In this document: in pieces, positions 11,313 to 21,600 of the stretch | Layout: each line of letters begins with the position of its first letter | How positions within the stretch are numbered: the stretch's first letter is position 1 | Assembly (NCBI GenBank): GCA_963669315.1 | Contig: OY770021.1 | Span: forward strand, 3,596,001-3,660,000 | Source of the DNA: SZUA-547 sp963669315 | GTDB lineage: Bacteria > Pseudomonadota > Alphaproteobacteria > Rhodobacterales > Rhodobacteraceae | Length of the DNA: 64,000 nucleotides | Direction: 5' to 3' | The notes under the pieces: generated by a model | Seen by the model: the letters and a program-made list of their open reading frames with translations, nothing else | Told to the model about the DNA's origin: nothing | Databases searched by the model: none | Program-made: the position numbers and the translations under genes

Positions 11313-11621
11313 TCAATTGCCCTCGACCCGGTCCTGTCGTTCGTCCTGTTTACACTCGCGCTTGTCATGACCGACGCCCTCTTCGCGTCGGCAATCCTGC
11401 CGGTCATCGCGACGATCGTGGCGATTATCCTGCACGTCGTCTCGGCCGTCCTGAACGACGTCTCTCCGGTCCTGACGTCGCTCCATTCCTTGAGTCTGCG
11501 CCAGAAGGATCCGGGATTGCGCCGGCTCTTTGATCTGGGTGTCGGTTGACGCCAAATTCGACGAAGTCGCCGAAGCGATGAACAGCAAGCTGGCGGCGGT
11601 CATTACTGACGATATCCACAT
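11313..11621 (-). CDS. Small secreted protein rich in Arg/Asp/Gln
   Basis: A 102-residue protein lying between the two DUF3604 genes in the same orientation. It has a signal peptide (MWISSVMTAASLLFIASATS) and then a highly charged, low-complexity region of repeated RRD/DRQD/QDNR units. The C-terminal CRREEGVGHDKRECKQ contains two cysteines that could form a disulfide. AGGGAG sits about ten bases before the ATG. Codon use resembles the neighbours. I do not recognise a function; similar short Arg/Asp-rich exported proteins occur in alphaproteobacteria as hypotheticals. The charge pattern suggests binding of a polyanion, metal or envelope surface, which is speculative. Confidence 0.65.
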   Translation of the reverse strand: MWISSVMTAASLLFIASATSSNLASTDTQIKEPAQSRILLAQTQGMERRQDRRDVVQDGRDDVQDNRHDRRDDRQDCRREEGVGHDKRECKQDERQDRVEGN

Positions 11622-11666
11622 CGCGTGTGTCTCCCTGTTTCACGAATAGACCTGAGGCGATCCCTG

Positions 11667-13607
11667 CTAGCCTTCCGGCGTGAACCAGATCGGTGATGAA
11701 TAAGCGCGCTCCTGACCAATCAATTCGGCCTCTTCCGGCAGTTCGACACCAAAGTGGAGCTTGTCATAGACAACCCAACGCGGCGTCGGAATCTCCAGAA
11801 CTCGCGCGTAGTAGAAAGCGCGCTCGGAAGGGTCGAATTCCGGATCGGTCCAGATCGCCATCAACTCGGACGCGCCGATCGTGTTGGTCCAGGTGGCGGC
11901 CTCCAGATCGACGGTATTTCCGACCGGCGGAAGTTTTCCATTCGAATCCGGTTCGCGTCCGTCCGACCAAGCGACGTCGAAAACCTTCTCATGGGTCTCG
12001 CCATCGGCATCCAGCCAGCCTTTGACAACCTGAACCCTGTCGAGATTCGCGCCGATCGGATCACGCAATGCGACTGCCATGAAGCTGGGAGCAGTCGCGC
12101 CCTCGGGCATCGCACGAATGTCTCCGCCCATCGGCACGCCTTTTTCGTACCCGGCGAAGGCCGGCACGCGAGAGCGCAGATCGCTTTCGTTGAAATCCCA
12201 GCCGCCGAAAAAACGCAGATACATGCGCGGGCCGGTGGTGGCGTATGTCTCCTTGCGCTTCATGGCGTCGAAAATGGCGCGGCGGGTATTCTCGGACGCC
12301 CAAACGCCTGTGTAGCCAGAGGCGACGAGCTTGTAGCCCTCGATCCGGCCCAGATCGTTGGCGATGAACGGGTGCTCGATCCGGGTTGGGGACGGCTCAA
12401 CACTCACCGATTTGCCGAAGAAATTCTCTTCTTCAGCAGTAGCCAGCGACGTATGGCTGTCCGTGGCGCCGCCGACGCCAAACTTGTAGGGGTTCACGCC
12501 GAACTTGGCCTCAAGCGCAAGGCCACGTTTCAACGCCTCTCGAGCATACTCGCCCGCGAACATCTCCGGCTCTTTGAGTTCTGTGATATCCAGATTGCCG
12601 ACATCCCAGTTCTCGTAGTCGGCGAATTCATCATCGGGCGACAATGAGGGATGCGCCTCTCCATCGCCCTTGATCTGGGTAATCTCGTAGTGAGGCTCCC
12701 ACTTTGCGCGATTCATCACGTATTCTTCGTCGACCTTGCCGCCATGATAGGTGTCTGTCGTCGGGAACATCCAACCGTTTGACAGATTGCCGTTATGGGC
12801 GAACGCCATGGCGGTTCCGCCTGTGCGGGCCTCGTAATCCTCAAGCCATTTCCACAGAAAATTAGGGTCAGTGTCCCCAACCGGCGGCTGTGTCGTCGGC
12901 GGCGATACCTGCAGCGCCTGAACTGCGCCATCGCGCAGCATGACGTTTCGATGAAGGTTGAAGCCCTTGGGCACAGAGGTCCATTCGAACCCGATAAATG
13001 CCGTGAACTCACCGGGCTCGTTTGCGTTCTCAGCAGCGTCGATTATCCGTTCCCAAACGTTATCATAGCGTTGCGCGCCCGAGCTGTAGCCGTTGAGGAA
13101 TTTTTTAGGCAGCGTCATTTGCGCGAAATTGGTGATCAGATCAAAGGCCGCCTTGCCCGCTTCCTCGCCGCCCTTTTGAAAACCGTCATACCATTCCTTG
13201 CCCTTCGGATCGGTCAAAACGAAAGGATCGCCATTCTGAAGATCGACCGCGAAGCCCATCAGGTCAGTGTGATCCGTCAACACCATCCAATCCAATGGGC
13301 GGCCCAGTTTTACCGGTAGTCCGGTGGAGGAGATGATCTCTTCGCCGCGGGCGAACTTCCAGGCCGCCTCAGGCCCGACGGTATTTCCAAATAGACCCGC
13401 GTCCAGCGACAATCCGGTGTGCAGGTGCGTGTCACCCCAATAGACATGACTTGGGAATGCGCGCTGGGCGTAAGGCGAGTACGTCTTGCCCGGATACAGC
13501 TCGCTGGCCTGCGCTTCGGTGGGAATATGCTCTTGCGCGTTGATAATCGTCGGAGACACAACGCTCATAGCGCATACGGCGATCGCCGCAAAGACGAGGT
13601 TATTCAT
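11667..13607 (-). CDS. Exported DUF3604 (PHP-like) protein, paralogue B
   Basis: A 646-residue secreted DUF3604 protein with a signal peptide (MNNLVFAAIAVCAMSVVSP, cleavage near NAQ). It shares the order of motifs with paralogue A: YWGDTHLHTGLSLDAG, VLTDHTDLMG, FEWTSVPKGFNLHRN, AFAHNGNLSNG, ATDSHTSLATAEEENFFGK. Both proteins end in a SSPIWFTPE/TSPIWYTPE tail. The histidine and aspartate clusters suggest a metal-dependent hydrolase, but no activity is established. GAGAGG lies upstream of the ATG. It is probably transcribed towards the small Arg/Asp-rich gene and paralogue A. Confidence 0.85.
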   Translation of the reverse strand: MNNLVFAAIAVCAMSVVSPTIINAQEHIPTEAQASELYPGKTYSPYAQRAFPSHVYWGDTHLHTGLSLDAGLFGNTVGPEAAWKFARGEEIISSTGLPVKLGRPLDWMVLTDHTDLMGFAVDLQNGDPFVLTDPKGKEWYDGFQKGGEEAGKAAFDLITNFAQMTLPKKFLNGYSSGAQRYDNVWERIIDAAENANEPGEFTAFIGFEWTSVPKGFNLHRNVMLRDGAVQALQVSPPTTQPPVGDTDPNFLWKWLEDYEARTGGTAMAFAHNGNLSNGWMFPTTDTYHGGKVDEEYVMNRAKWEPHYEITQIKGDGEAHPSLSPDDEFADYENWDVGNLDITELKEPEMFAGEYAREALKRGLALEAKFGVNPYKFGVGGATDSHTSLATAEEENFFGKSVSVEPSPTRIEHPFIANDLGRIEGYKLVASGYTGVWASENTRRAIFDAMKRKETYATTGPRMYLRFFGGWDFNESDLRSRVPAFAGYEKGVPMGGDIRAMPEGATAPSFMAVALRDPIGANLDRVQVVKGWLDADGETHEKVFDVAWSDGREPDSNGKLPPVGNTVDLEAATWTNTIGASELMAIWTDPEFDPSERAFYYARVLEIPTPRWVVYDKLHFGVELPEEAELIGQERAYSSPIWFTPEG

Positions 13608-13908
13608 GATGTTCCTCTCCCTGGTTAGCGCTTGCGCGCTTAGTATTGTTGTTTCGCGCTAGACTAGCACGGCCGCATAGAAATTCGGACCAAAGATGAT
13701 TCCGTCTGGTGAAATTCAGGTTTGGCGGAATAGCCCTGCCGCCTTCGTTCTTCCCTTCCGCAGAGACGACAAGCAACAGTGCGAGGTTCATCTGCTCGTT
13801 CAGGCTTGCGTCGATCAAGCCCATGCCTCGATTCAGGCGATCCAGCGAGACGATCACAACGTGATGGCCAATGGATAGTATTGGGAGGCATTTTAAGTAC
13901 TTGAACAG

Positions 13909-14139
13909 TTATAGCGCGCTTATCCGCGAGCATTGACACCTGTGCTGCTCAAACCGGCGATCAATCTCGACGGTCTTGATCCGTACCTTCTTTTACGCGG
14001 TCTGATAGTCCTTGGTTTTGAGCGAGAATGTCTCCTCGGATTTTGGATAGGTATCCTTGATGTCTCGCGGTATCGCGGCCCCGTGATAGTAGGTCGCTCC
14101 ACGGCGATAGAGACGAGGGTGGGCGGGCATCTTTTCCAT
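13909..14139 (-). pseudogene. N-terminal remnant of a tyrosine integrase (DUF6538-type) with an in-frame stop
   Basis: From ATG 14139 (or 14130) the minus strand reads PRLYRRGATYYHGAAIPRD, then YPKSEETFSLKTKDYQTA. It meets TAA at 13993-13995 and resumes in the same frame as KKVRIKTVEIDRRFEQH before another stop at 13909. This is the pattern of the N-terminal beta-sheet domain of phage-type integrases (RxGxYYxxxxIPxDL...SLxTxDxxxAxxR). The reading frame is broken after 48 codons and the catalytic domain is missing, so it is a decayed integrase. It sits just left of the 13-base tRNA-Ser repeat at 14230. Confidence 0.6.
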
Positions 14140-14229
14140 ACCTCCACTGTAACACTTTGCTGGAACAGCGGGAAGAAGAAACCCTTAATGATCAGTAAGT
14201 TACTGAAGAAAAAGGGATGATTGGCATGA

Positions 14230-14242
14230 TGGCGGAGAGACA
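14230..14242. repeat. 13-base direct repeat of the tRNA-Ser 3' end (candidate att copy)
   Basis: TGGCGGAGAGACA here is identical, in the same orientation, to 34738-34750, which is the CCA end, acceptor stem and edge of the T arm of tRNA-Ser(CGA). Integrase-mediated insertion at a tRNA 3' end leaves exactly this kind of repeat at the far end. AT-rich DNA follows on the island side. Confidence 0.55.
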
Positions 14243-14632
14243 TCCGCCTAAAAGAGATAACAACACACTGAAATAAATAAAATAATCACCATCAAATATT
14301 AATCATACCACATTTTATACCTCAAGTGGATCCTGCAATCTCTCCCGATTGCACTGGTCACATCGTCGAATCGGCCTGACGTTGTTCTACTGACGACCGA
14401 CGATTGCAATGGCAGCCGCGATACTTTGGGTCTAAAGTTGTAGGTTGTTTCTAAAAGAGCTGGTTTCACTGCTATAAGACTGAAGTTCAGGGCATACGTT
14501 GTCATCAGACACGGACCTGTTTGGTTTGATCAGGATGTTGTTGCTGATGTACGTGCAAGGTCGCAAGTTCGGGCAGTCCGAGCGTTTTTCACTGGGTACG
14601 ATGACGAAAATTTTCAGTGGATTTGGGACTTT
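14243..14632. other. AT-rich non-coding stretch with an untranslated open frame
   Basis: The first 100 bases (14243-14340) are markedly AT-rich compared with the surroundings. From 14444 to 14632 the reading frame of the next ORF is open after a TAG at 14441 but has no ATG, GTG or TTG. It may therefore be the 5' part of a truncated gene. Confidence 0.4.
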
Positions 14633-15166
14633 GTGAAACGCGATGTCGGGCCAAGATCGTATCCAAATTTATTTAATGCGCTTGATGAAACAATTGCAAT
14701 AAATGGTCGATCAACGGTAGCGCTGGACCGAGTAGAGCGTCTGTTCTATTCCACAGTCGAGTCGAACTTCCCCGGAATGTTGGAGGCGGTGGCTGATCGA
14801 GGTCGCGCGCTGTTCGATATTTCAAGACAAACACGCGTAGCCGCACTAAGTCTAGACGAATTGCATTCAATCGCCCAACGCCAACTAGAGCGCAATGGCC
14901 AACTTAGAGCCGCTGCGCTAACCAATTGCGCGCCTCTCGGACTAAGTGCAAGCGCTCGACAAAAGTCATTAAGCCGTCGCCGCGAGCGGGCCATTCATGT
15001 GTACGAAGTAATTCGGCAGTTGCGAGATGCGACTACTCAAGATGGTAAAGCACTAAGCCATTCCGCTCTCGCGGAAATTGCTAACAGGAAGGGCCTCAAG
15101 ACTGCCCAGGGGCGCGAATGGAATAAAAACACGATTTCGCGAGTGCTTAATCGAAGGAATATTTAA
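14633..15166 (+). CDS. Hypothetical protein with recombinase-like C-terminal helix-turn-helix, probably 5'-truncated
   Basis: A 177-residue ORF from GTG 14633. The frame stays open back to 14444 without a start codon, and the residues encoded there (for example KRAGFTAIRLKFRAYVV) look like protein. The native start is therefore probably lost. The C-terminal 60 residues (SHSALAEIANRKGLKTAQ, then WNKNTISRVLNRR) match the HTH tail found after the catalytic domain of serine recombinases (xxLNxxGIxTxxGxxWxxxxVxxxLxR). No catalytic N-terminal domain is recognisable, and GC is lower than in the neighbours. Alternatives are a phage or transposon accessory protein. It may be non-functional. Confidence 0.45.
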   Translation: MKRDVGPRSYPNLFNALDETIAINGRSTVALDRVERLFYSTVESNFPGMLEAVADRGRALFDISRQTRVAALSLDELHSIAQRQLERNGQLRAAALTNCAPLGLSASARQKSLSRRRERAIHVYEVIRQLRDATTQDGKALSHSALAEIANRKGLKTAQGREWNKNTISRVLNRRNI

Positions 15167-15187
15167 GTAAATTTCGACAAGGAATTG

Positions 15188-15415
15188 AACGCTCAGATTG
15201 TTCTGCGCCTGGATGATCAGGATCTTGAACATCGTCACCGGATCGAGCGGCGGCCGCCGGCCCTTGGCGCCATCGCTGTAGTTCAACGCGGCTTCCAAAG
15301 CAGGACGGAACATCTCGAAATCCACGACCGAGGCGTACGCCTCCAACTGGTCGCCAATGTCGCTCAACCGCTTGAGGCGGCCTTCAACGTCGAAGAAACC
15401 CGGCTGCATGGACAT
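15188..15415 (-). pseudogene. IS5-family transposase, N-terminal fragment
   Basis: From ATG 15415 the minus strand encodes MSMQPGFFDVEGRLKRLSDI, then the DQLEAYASVVDFEMFRPALE region and PPLDPVTMFKILIIQAQNNLS. This is the conserved N-terminus of IS5-group transposases. Similarity stops abruptly at about 15190, after some 75 residues. No DDE catalytic domain follows, so this is a 5' fragment of an insertion sequence. It lies 240 bases upstream of the giant RTX start. The IS outer end is probably around 15420-15480, but I cannot define the terminal repeat. Confidence 0.75.
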
Positions 15416-15496
15416 CCAATTCTCCCCATTCCGTCCCAACCGAATGAATCAGGAATGCGCCGGAAGGGCGAGGTATTTAGAGGCGCTCAGATTTTA

Positions 15497-15525
15497 TTGA
15501 TCGCTACGTACCCGCTCCATTAAAT
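15497..15525 (+). promoter_or_regulatory. Candidate sigma-70-like promoter for the giant RTX gene
   Basis: TTGATC, a 17-base gap, and TTAAAT lie 130 bases before the preferred start at 15658, within DNA that is more AT-rich than the gene. The sequence sits just outside the end of the IS5 fragment, so it may include IS-derived DNA. This is a pattern match only. Confidence 0.35.
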
Positions 15526-15657
15526 CCGGGATGTATATATCTAAGTATATAGCTTGGGGTTGGCCGAGCATCAAATTTGGGCAAATTTCTCTCATCTTTG
15601 AGTCAAATGCGCGCATTCACCGTGCGTGCTCGCCGTTTTGCCATGGAGACCAGCGTT

Positions 15658-18600
15658 ATGGACCGCATTACCGACACCTCGTTTGAAGACACCGCCAACT
15701 ATGACGCGAGCGACGACGCACAAGGCGTGCGCCTCGCGCAAAGCACCGCTTCGGTTGACCCAACTACGGCGCTTCAGGTGTCTGACAGTTTCGACGTTAG
15801 CGGCGGCGGCGTAACCGAGCTCCCATCCGGCGCTTCTGTGGCCAAGGTTGTTTTCGCGGGTGAAGATCTGGCTCTGGTCCAGCCGGACGGCACTGCGATT
15901 CTTCTGATTGGCGGGGCGAGTGCGGATGGATCAGTCAGTGTAGACGGTGAGGTGATCACCCTCGACGACCTGCGCGGGGCTGCGGCGGCGGCTGGCAGCG
16001 ATGCGATGACTCCGACCCTCCCCCCGACGGAGCTTGCGTCTGAGACCCCGGCTTTTGACGTGGCGGCCCAGATCGATGCGACGGACGTGGCGTCGATCGA
16101 TCTGCCTGAAGGTACGGACATCACCAATCCGATCATCGTCGGCAATGACATTTACTTTGTTCAGCCCGACGGTTCGGCTGTCGTGATCACCAACGGCGCT
16201 AACAGCCCGGCGGTGATCAATATTGGCGGCGTCCCTGTGCCCCTCAGCGAAGTCGCGGTGGCGGCCCAGGTGTTTGAATCCGACTCTCAGACCGCGCCGG
16301 CGGCCGGGCCGGAGACCGGCGGCGAGCAGCCCGGCGGCGACGCGGATTCCTCGGGCGGCACTCTGGCGCCGATCGTCCAGGGCAATATTGGTCCCGGCAT
16401 TGAAGAGCGTGAGCTTCTGGATCCGACTCTGTTGGGGTTCCCACTTCCCGAGAATGAGATCGTCGAGGAGGTTTTTGAAGAAGACGAGCCGAACCTCGCA
16501 CCGACGATCACGGTTACGTACGACCCGCCGACGGACGAGCCGCCGGAAGGATATGAGAATCTGCCGCAGTTCCAGGTTGGACCAGGCGAGGTCTCGGAAG
16601 CTGGCCTGCCACAAAACAGCCCGCCGGGCACCGCCGAGCATCTTGAGCGAATCGCGCTGGGCCTGTCCGCAGCGGATGCAGCCGAAGCCGTCGATGAGGA
16701 CGGCGATCCTCTTAATGGGAGTTCGCTGGAGTTCGCATCCGGCTTCTTCAACATCGACTCGCCGGATGGTGTAGCCAGCTTTGTCGTCAACGGCGTCGAG
16801 GTTGTCGGCGCCGGGGCCCCGCCGAGCGGAGGCGTCGAGGTCGAAGGCGACTATGGCACGCTGACCGTGTTCAAGGAGGACGGAGAGTATTTCTGGGTCT
16901 ACCAGCTGACGACCAATCTGGATCATAGTGGCGGCGAGCCTATTCCCGATGAGTTCTCCGCGACGGTGACCGATCCTGAGGGCGACAGCGCTTCGGCCGA
17001 TTTCGCGGTTCAGATTGTTGACGACTCGCCGATCCTAGTGCTCGGCGATGATCTTAGTGAGCGCTTCATCAATGAGTCCGTCGGCGACGATGGCGGAAAT
17101 GACGAAGACTTCGAGGTCGTGGGCGCCGGCTTGCAGGTGGACGCCGAGATTCTGTTCGCTGGTCTGGCGCCGAACGAAGTTCCGGGCGGTGATGAAGAAG
17201 AAGGCGAAGTGCTGGGCGCCAGCGCCTCGGAGTTGAAGGACATCCTCGACTTCGAAGTCGATGGCTTTTTCCTGGCGGGCGCGGATGACGTCACAGAGTT
17301 CGGCATCGATTTCGACGTTTTCGCCAATGTGAACACCAACCTTCGCGACTCTCAGACCGGATTGGATATATCGCTGGTCAAGGATGAGAACGGCGACGTT
17401 CGCGGCGTGATTTATGTCCCTGTTCTGGATGACGAGGACGAACCGACCGGCGAGTTTGAGGAAGTCACTGTATTCGCGATCCGTATTGTTTCCGTCGAAG
17501 ACGGCGATCCCAGCAATGATGTTTTCGTGGCGGTCCAGTATCGCGCGCTGCTCCACGACAAGTCGGCGGGCGAGGACGAGCAGATCTCGCTCGAGAATGA
17601 TATTCTGGAAGTTCAGATCACGGTCACGGACGGTGACGGTTCGCAGGCCAGCGCGTCGATCGAACTGGGCCAGGTGCTGAACTTCATCGATGACGTCCCG
17701 GTCGTCGATGCGTCCGCGACGAGCGATATCGAGGTTCTGAGCGGCGAACTGGGCCTGGAGGTCGATGAGACCACCGACGCGCAGGACGACGGGGATGAAC
17801 CGGCCGAAGAGAACGACGATCGCTACAATGCGGCGAACGCCGAGACCGAAGGCGGCTCGAACGCGAACACGGATGACGAAGACGGGCACCCGAACCTCGG
17901 TGTGGTCGAAACCTCAGTTGTAGGCACGGACGACGATCCGGGCCTGGCCGGCCTGTTCAATTTCGACCGCGATTATGGCTCGGACAAGCAGGGCGAAGAC
18001 GATATCGTCGATGTCAATTTCGTCTACTCCGCAAACGTGCCGCAGGGTGGGATTCCGTCCAGCCTGGTGGCCACCGGCCTGGGCGCGATCGCTTTGGTGA
18101 TCAGTGGCGACGGCAAGACCCTCAGCGGCATGGCGGGCGACACGCTTGTTTTCACAATCGAGATCGTTGATGTCGATGAGACGGAGGGCGTCAATTATCA
18201 GTTGCGCCTGACGCAGTATGAGGCGATCGATCACGATCTCTCCTTCGGCGGCAATACCGAAGATGGCGCCGCAAACGACCTTTTTGACGAGGTTGTTTCG
18301 CTGTTCCTTGGCTCTGGCGCCGCTGGTGTGGTCCAGCTTGAGGGCAGCATCACCGTCGAAGACAGCGACGAGGATACGGATACCGCGTCCGACACGATCG
18401 ACCTGATCACTCAGCCTGGTGACGATGCCCCAGAACTCTTCAAGTTCGACGATGACGGACCGATTGTGGAGGCCTCCCGCACGGAAGAAACCGTTGTTAT
18501 CGGCGAAGTTACGCAAACCGAAACGACCGTCGTCACCGAGCTTGAAATGCAGGTGCTGGACGAGTCGATCGGCAACGATCCGGATGGTTCCGGAATCGAT

Positions 18601-21600
18601 GACAATGGAACCGATGACGACGTGAATGGCGTCAACGGGCCTGTCGTCAGCACCGCCGACGATGCTCAACATTTTGGCGAGACCAGCACCGGCGGCGCGA
18701 ACAGTGATCCCAATGACGGGCTGGTCAGTTCGGTCGCCGATCTGTTCACCAACAGCGTCGATCACGGATCGGACGGTCTCGCAGACGGCTCCCCGGACGT
18801 GTCCTATGATCTTGTATTCACCTCTGGCGGCGAGCCGGTGGATGTCCCGGACGGCGGCGTTTTGACCAACCTCACGGTCACCGCGCTCAGCGGCGTGACG
18901 GGCGACCGCGCGGTTATCCTGACCGCGGACGCGAATACCGGCGGCCTGATCGGCAAGACGGCCGACGGCTTTGTCGCGCTGCGCATCTACCTTGACGATG
19001 ACAACGAACTGGTGATCGAGCAGGTTCTGCCGTTCGAGCACTCGGACAACAATGACTTCGACTCCGTCGAGACTCTCGCCATTGTGGGCGCCGCGAACAG
19101 CGACGTTCAGATCGACGGCCTTTCGATCCTCTACACTGTCACCGCGACGGACGGCGACTCGGACGTCGCGTCCGCGACGGCGCTCTACGAGATTGCGGGC
19201 GAGGACCCCGGCTCCGTCCCGCCGACGGAAGGTATCATCAAGTTCGAGGATGACGGGCCGGTCATCGGCGATGTCGATGGCGAAGATGACGGCGTAGGTG
19301 CCGGCGACGGCTCCCCCATAAGCGTAAATCTGGATGAGACCACCAACCCGGATGGAAACGGCACGCCCGATGGCGTTGACGTTTATGGCTCCGGCGACAG
19401 CGCGCCGTTCGACAACAACGGCGATGTCGATGACGCGGACTCGGACGATCCAGGCGCGGCTGCGATCGGACGTCTGACCGTGGCGGCAGGCGATGCGAAC
19501 AATCCAGGCGCGATCGCGGGCCTGTTCGAGGTGGGCGCGCTGGACGCGGGCACCGACGGTGAGAAGTCGCGCACGTTCGACTTCAAGTTCGTTGTCAAGG
19601 ACGGCGAGGCGGATTCGAACGCGAACGGCATCGAGACCACGATGTCGGCGACCCAACCGGCACCGGGGGGAAATCCAGGTGCGCCCTACGCGAACGCGAC
19701 AATCTATCTCTTCGTTTCGGACAACGTGATCGAAGGCCGCGTGGGCAATGACGCGTCAGGGCCGCTGGCCTTCAGCATCACCTTGAATGAAGGCGCTGCG
19801 GATGTGCTGGGCGATGAGTCGCTGACGGTTGAACAGTTCCTGGCGCTTGATCACGACGACGACGGCACGGTATTCGATACCGAGGCGATCCTCAGCCTGG
19901 TTGATGGCAGCGATCAGACGCCGCTATCGGTCTCGCTGCGTCTCGATGTGACGCTGACTGACAATGATGACGATTCCGTCACCGGCTCGCACGATGTGAC
20001 TCTGATCACCGAAGACGGCGAAGATGGCGGCGATGCGTTTTCCTTCGACGATGACGGGCCGCGCGTGGACTTGGTCGCTGATACGGGTGCGGAAATCCGG
20101 TTGGACGAAACCGACAATGACTCCGATGACGGCGATGTCGGAGGCATTCTGGCGACCAATACTGTCACGCTCAACGATCTGACCGTTGAGGCGAGCAACG
20201 TATTCGACGCTGGCACCGATGGCGAGGCGAGCCGCGTCTTCTCACTGACGCTGGATGAGGATGGCGCCGACAGTACGCTCGTCGACACCGCGACGATGGA
20301 AGGCGTCTTCCTGTTCATCAACGATGACGGCACGCTGATCACCGCCAAGCATGGAACGGATGCGGATGACGCCGACGCGAATGGCGAGACCGTTTTCACC
20401 ATCTCGATCAACCCGGATACGGGCGCTGTCACCGTCACGCAGTTGCGCGCGATTAAGCATGATGAGAGTGATGACTTCGACGAGTCGGCAGATCCTGAGA
20501 TGATGCCGCCAGATCTGATTGGCCTGAAGGTCGTCCTGACAGACGGTGACGCGGACAACGCATCTGATGAAATTGAGCTTGGCTCGGTGATCAAGTTCGA
20601 AGATGACGGGCTGGAAGCCAAAGACGATACAGACTCGACCGAAACCGGACCGTCCGCGGTTGCGACCGGCAATGTGATCACCGGCACCGAAAACCCAGAC
20701 GGGGACAACCCGGCCAACAACACCGATGGCACAGCGGATGTTTTCGGCGTCGACGGCGAAGGCGAAGTGATCGCGATCCAGTCGATCACAGCTTCTGGCT
20801 TGGTGATCAATCTCGACGATGGCGAGGATGGTGTCGAGACAATCTCGGGCTCGTTCGGCACGCTGACAATCTACGCCAATGGCGACTATTCCTACGACCC
20901 AAATGAAAACATCGACTTTGGCGGGCAACCGACCGTAGACGACGTCTTCTCTTATCAGGTCACGGACGGGGACGGCGACATTGACGCCGCATCGCTGACC
21001 ATCACGATCACCAACGGCGCGCCGGTTCTTGCGGCGGCTGATGGCAAGGTCGACGAGGACGGTCTGGACGATGACGCTGACGACAATGCAGCTGGCGACA
21101 ATGATCCGGATGGACCGGACTCTGATACTGTCGTTCAGCAACTCCTGGACGTCACCGACTCCGACCTGGCCTCGGTCGACATCACGCTTACCTATGACGG
21201 GAACACTTTCTCGAGCGGTCAGGCCGTGACGGGGCTGACGACGGCCGATGGCCAGCAACTCTACTGGCATTGGTCGGACAGCAGCGATGCGACGACCGGA
21301 TCGGGCGACGGCAAGCTGAGCACCAGCGCCAACCCAGACGCGGGCACGACGGTTGCGACTCTGACGGTCGATGGCGGGAATGACACTTTCGCGCTTTTGG
21401 AGGCGTTGGAGCACGACGCGCCGCCAGCCGGCACGTCGTTCGAAAACAACATCCTGCTGACCTTCAATGCTCTGGCGACGGATGATCTGGGCAACACCGG
21501 AACTGCATCCTTTGATATCGACGTGGATGACGATAGTCCTGTTATCCAGCTTGCTCTGGGCGCTGGTTCGCTTCAGACGGATGACGGCGATCTTGAGGAC

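Noticed and set aside
13600..13857. An 85-codon minus-strand ORF reading LDRLNRGMGLIDASLNEQMN
   Set aside because: The LDRLxR string recalls serine recombinases, but the rest does not fit the fold and the frame runs into the DUF3604 leader. Support is too weak to call a gene.
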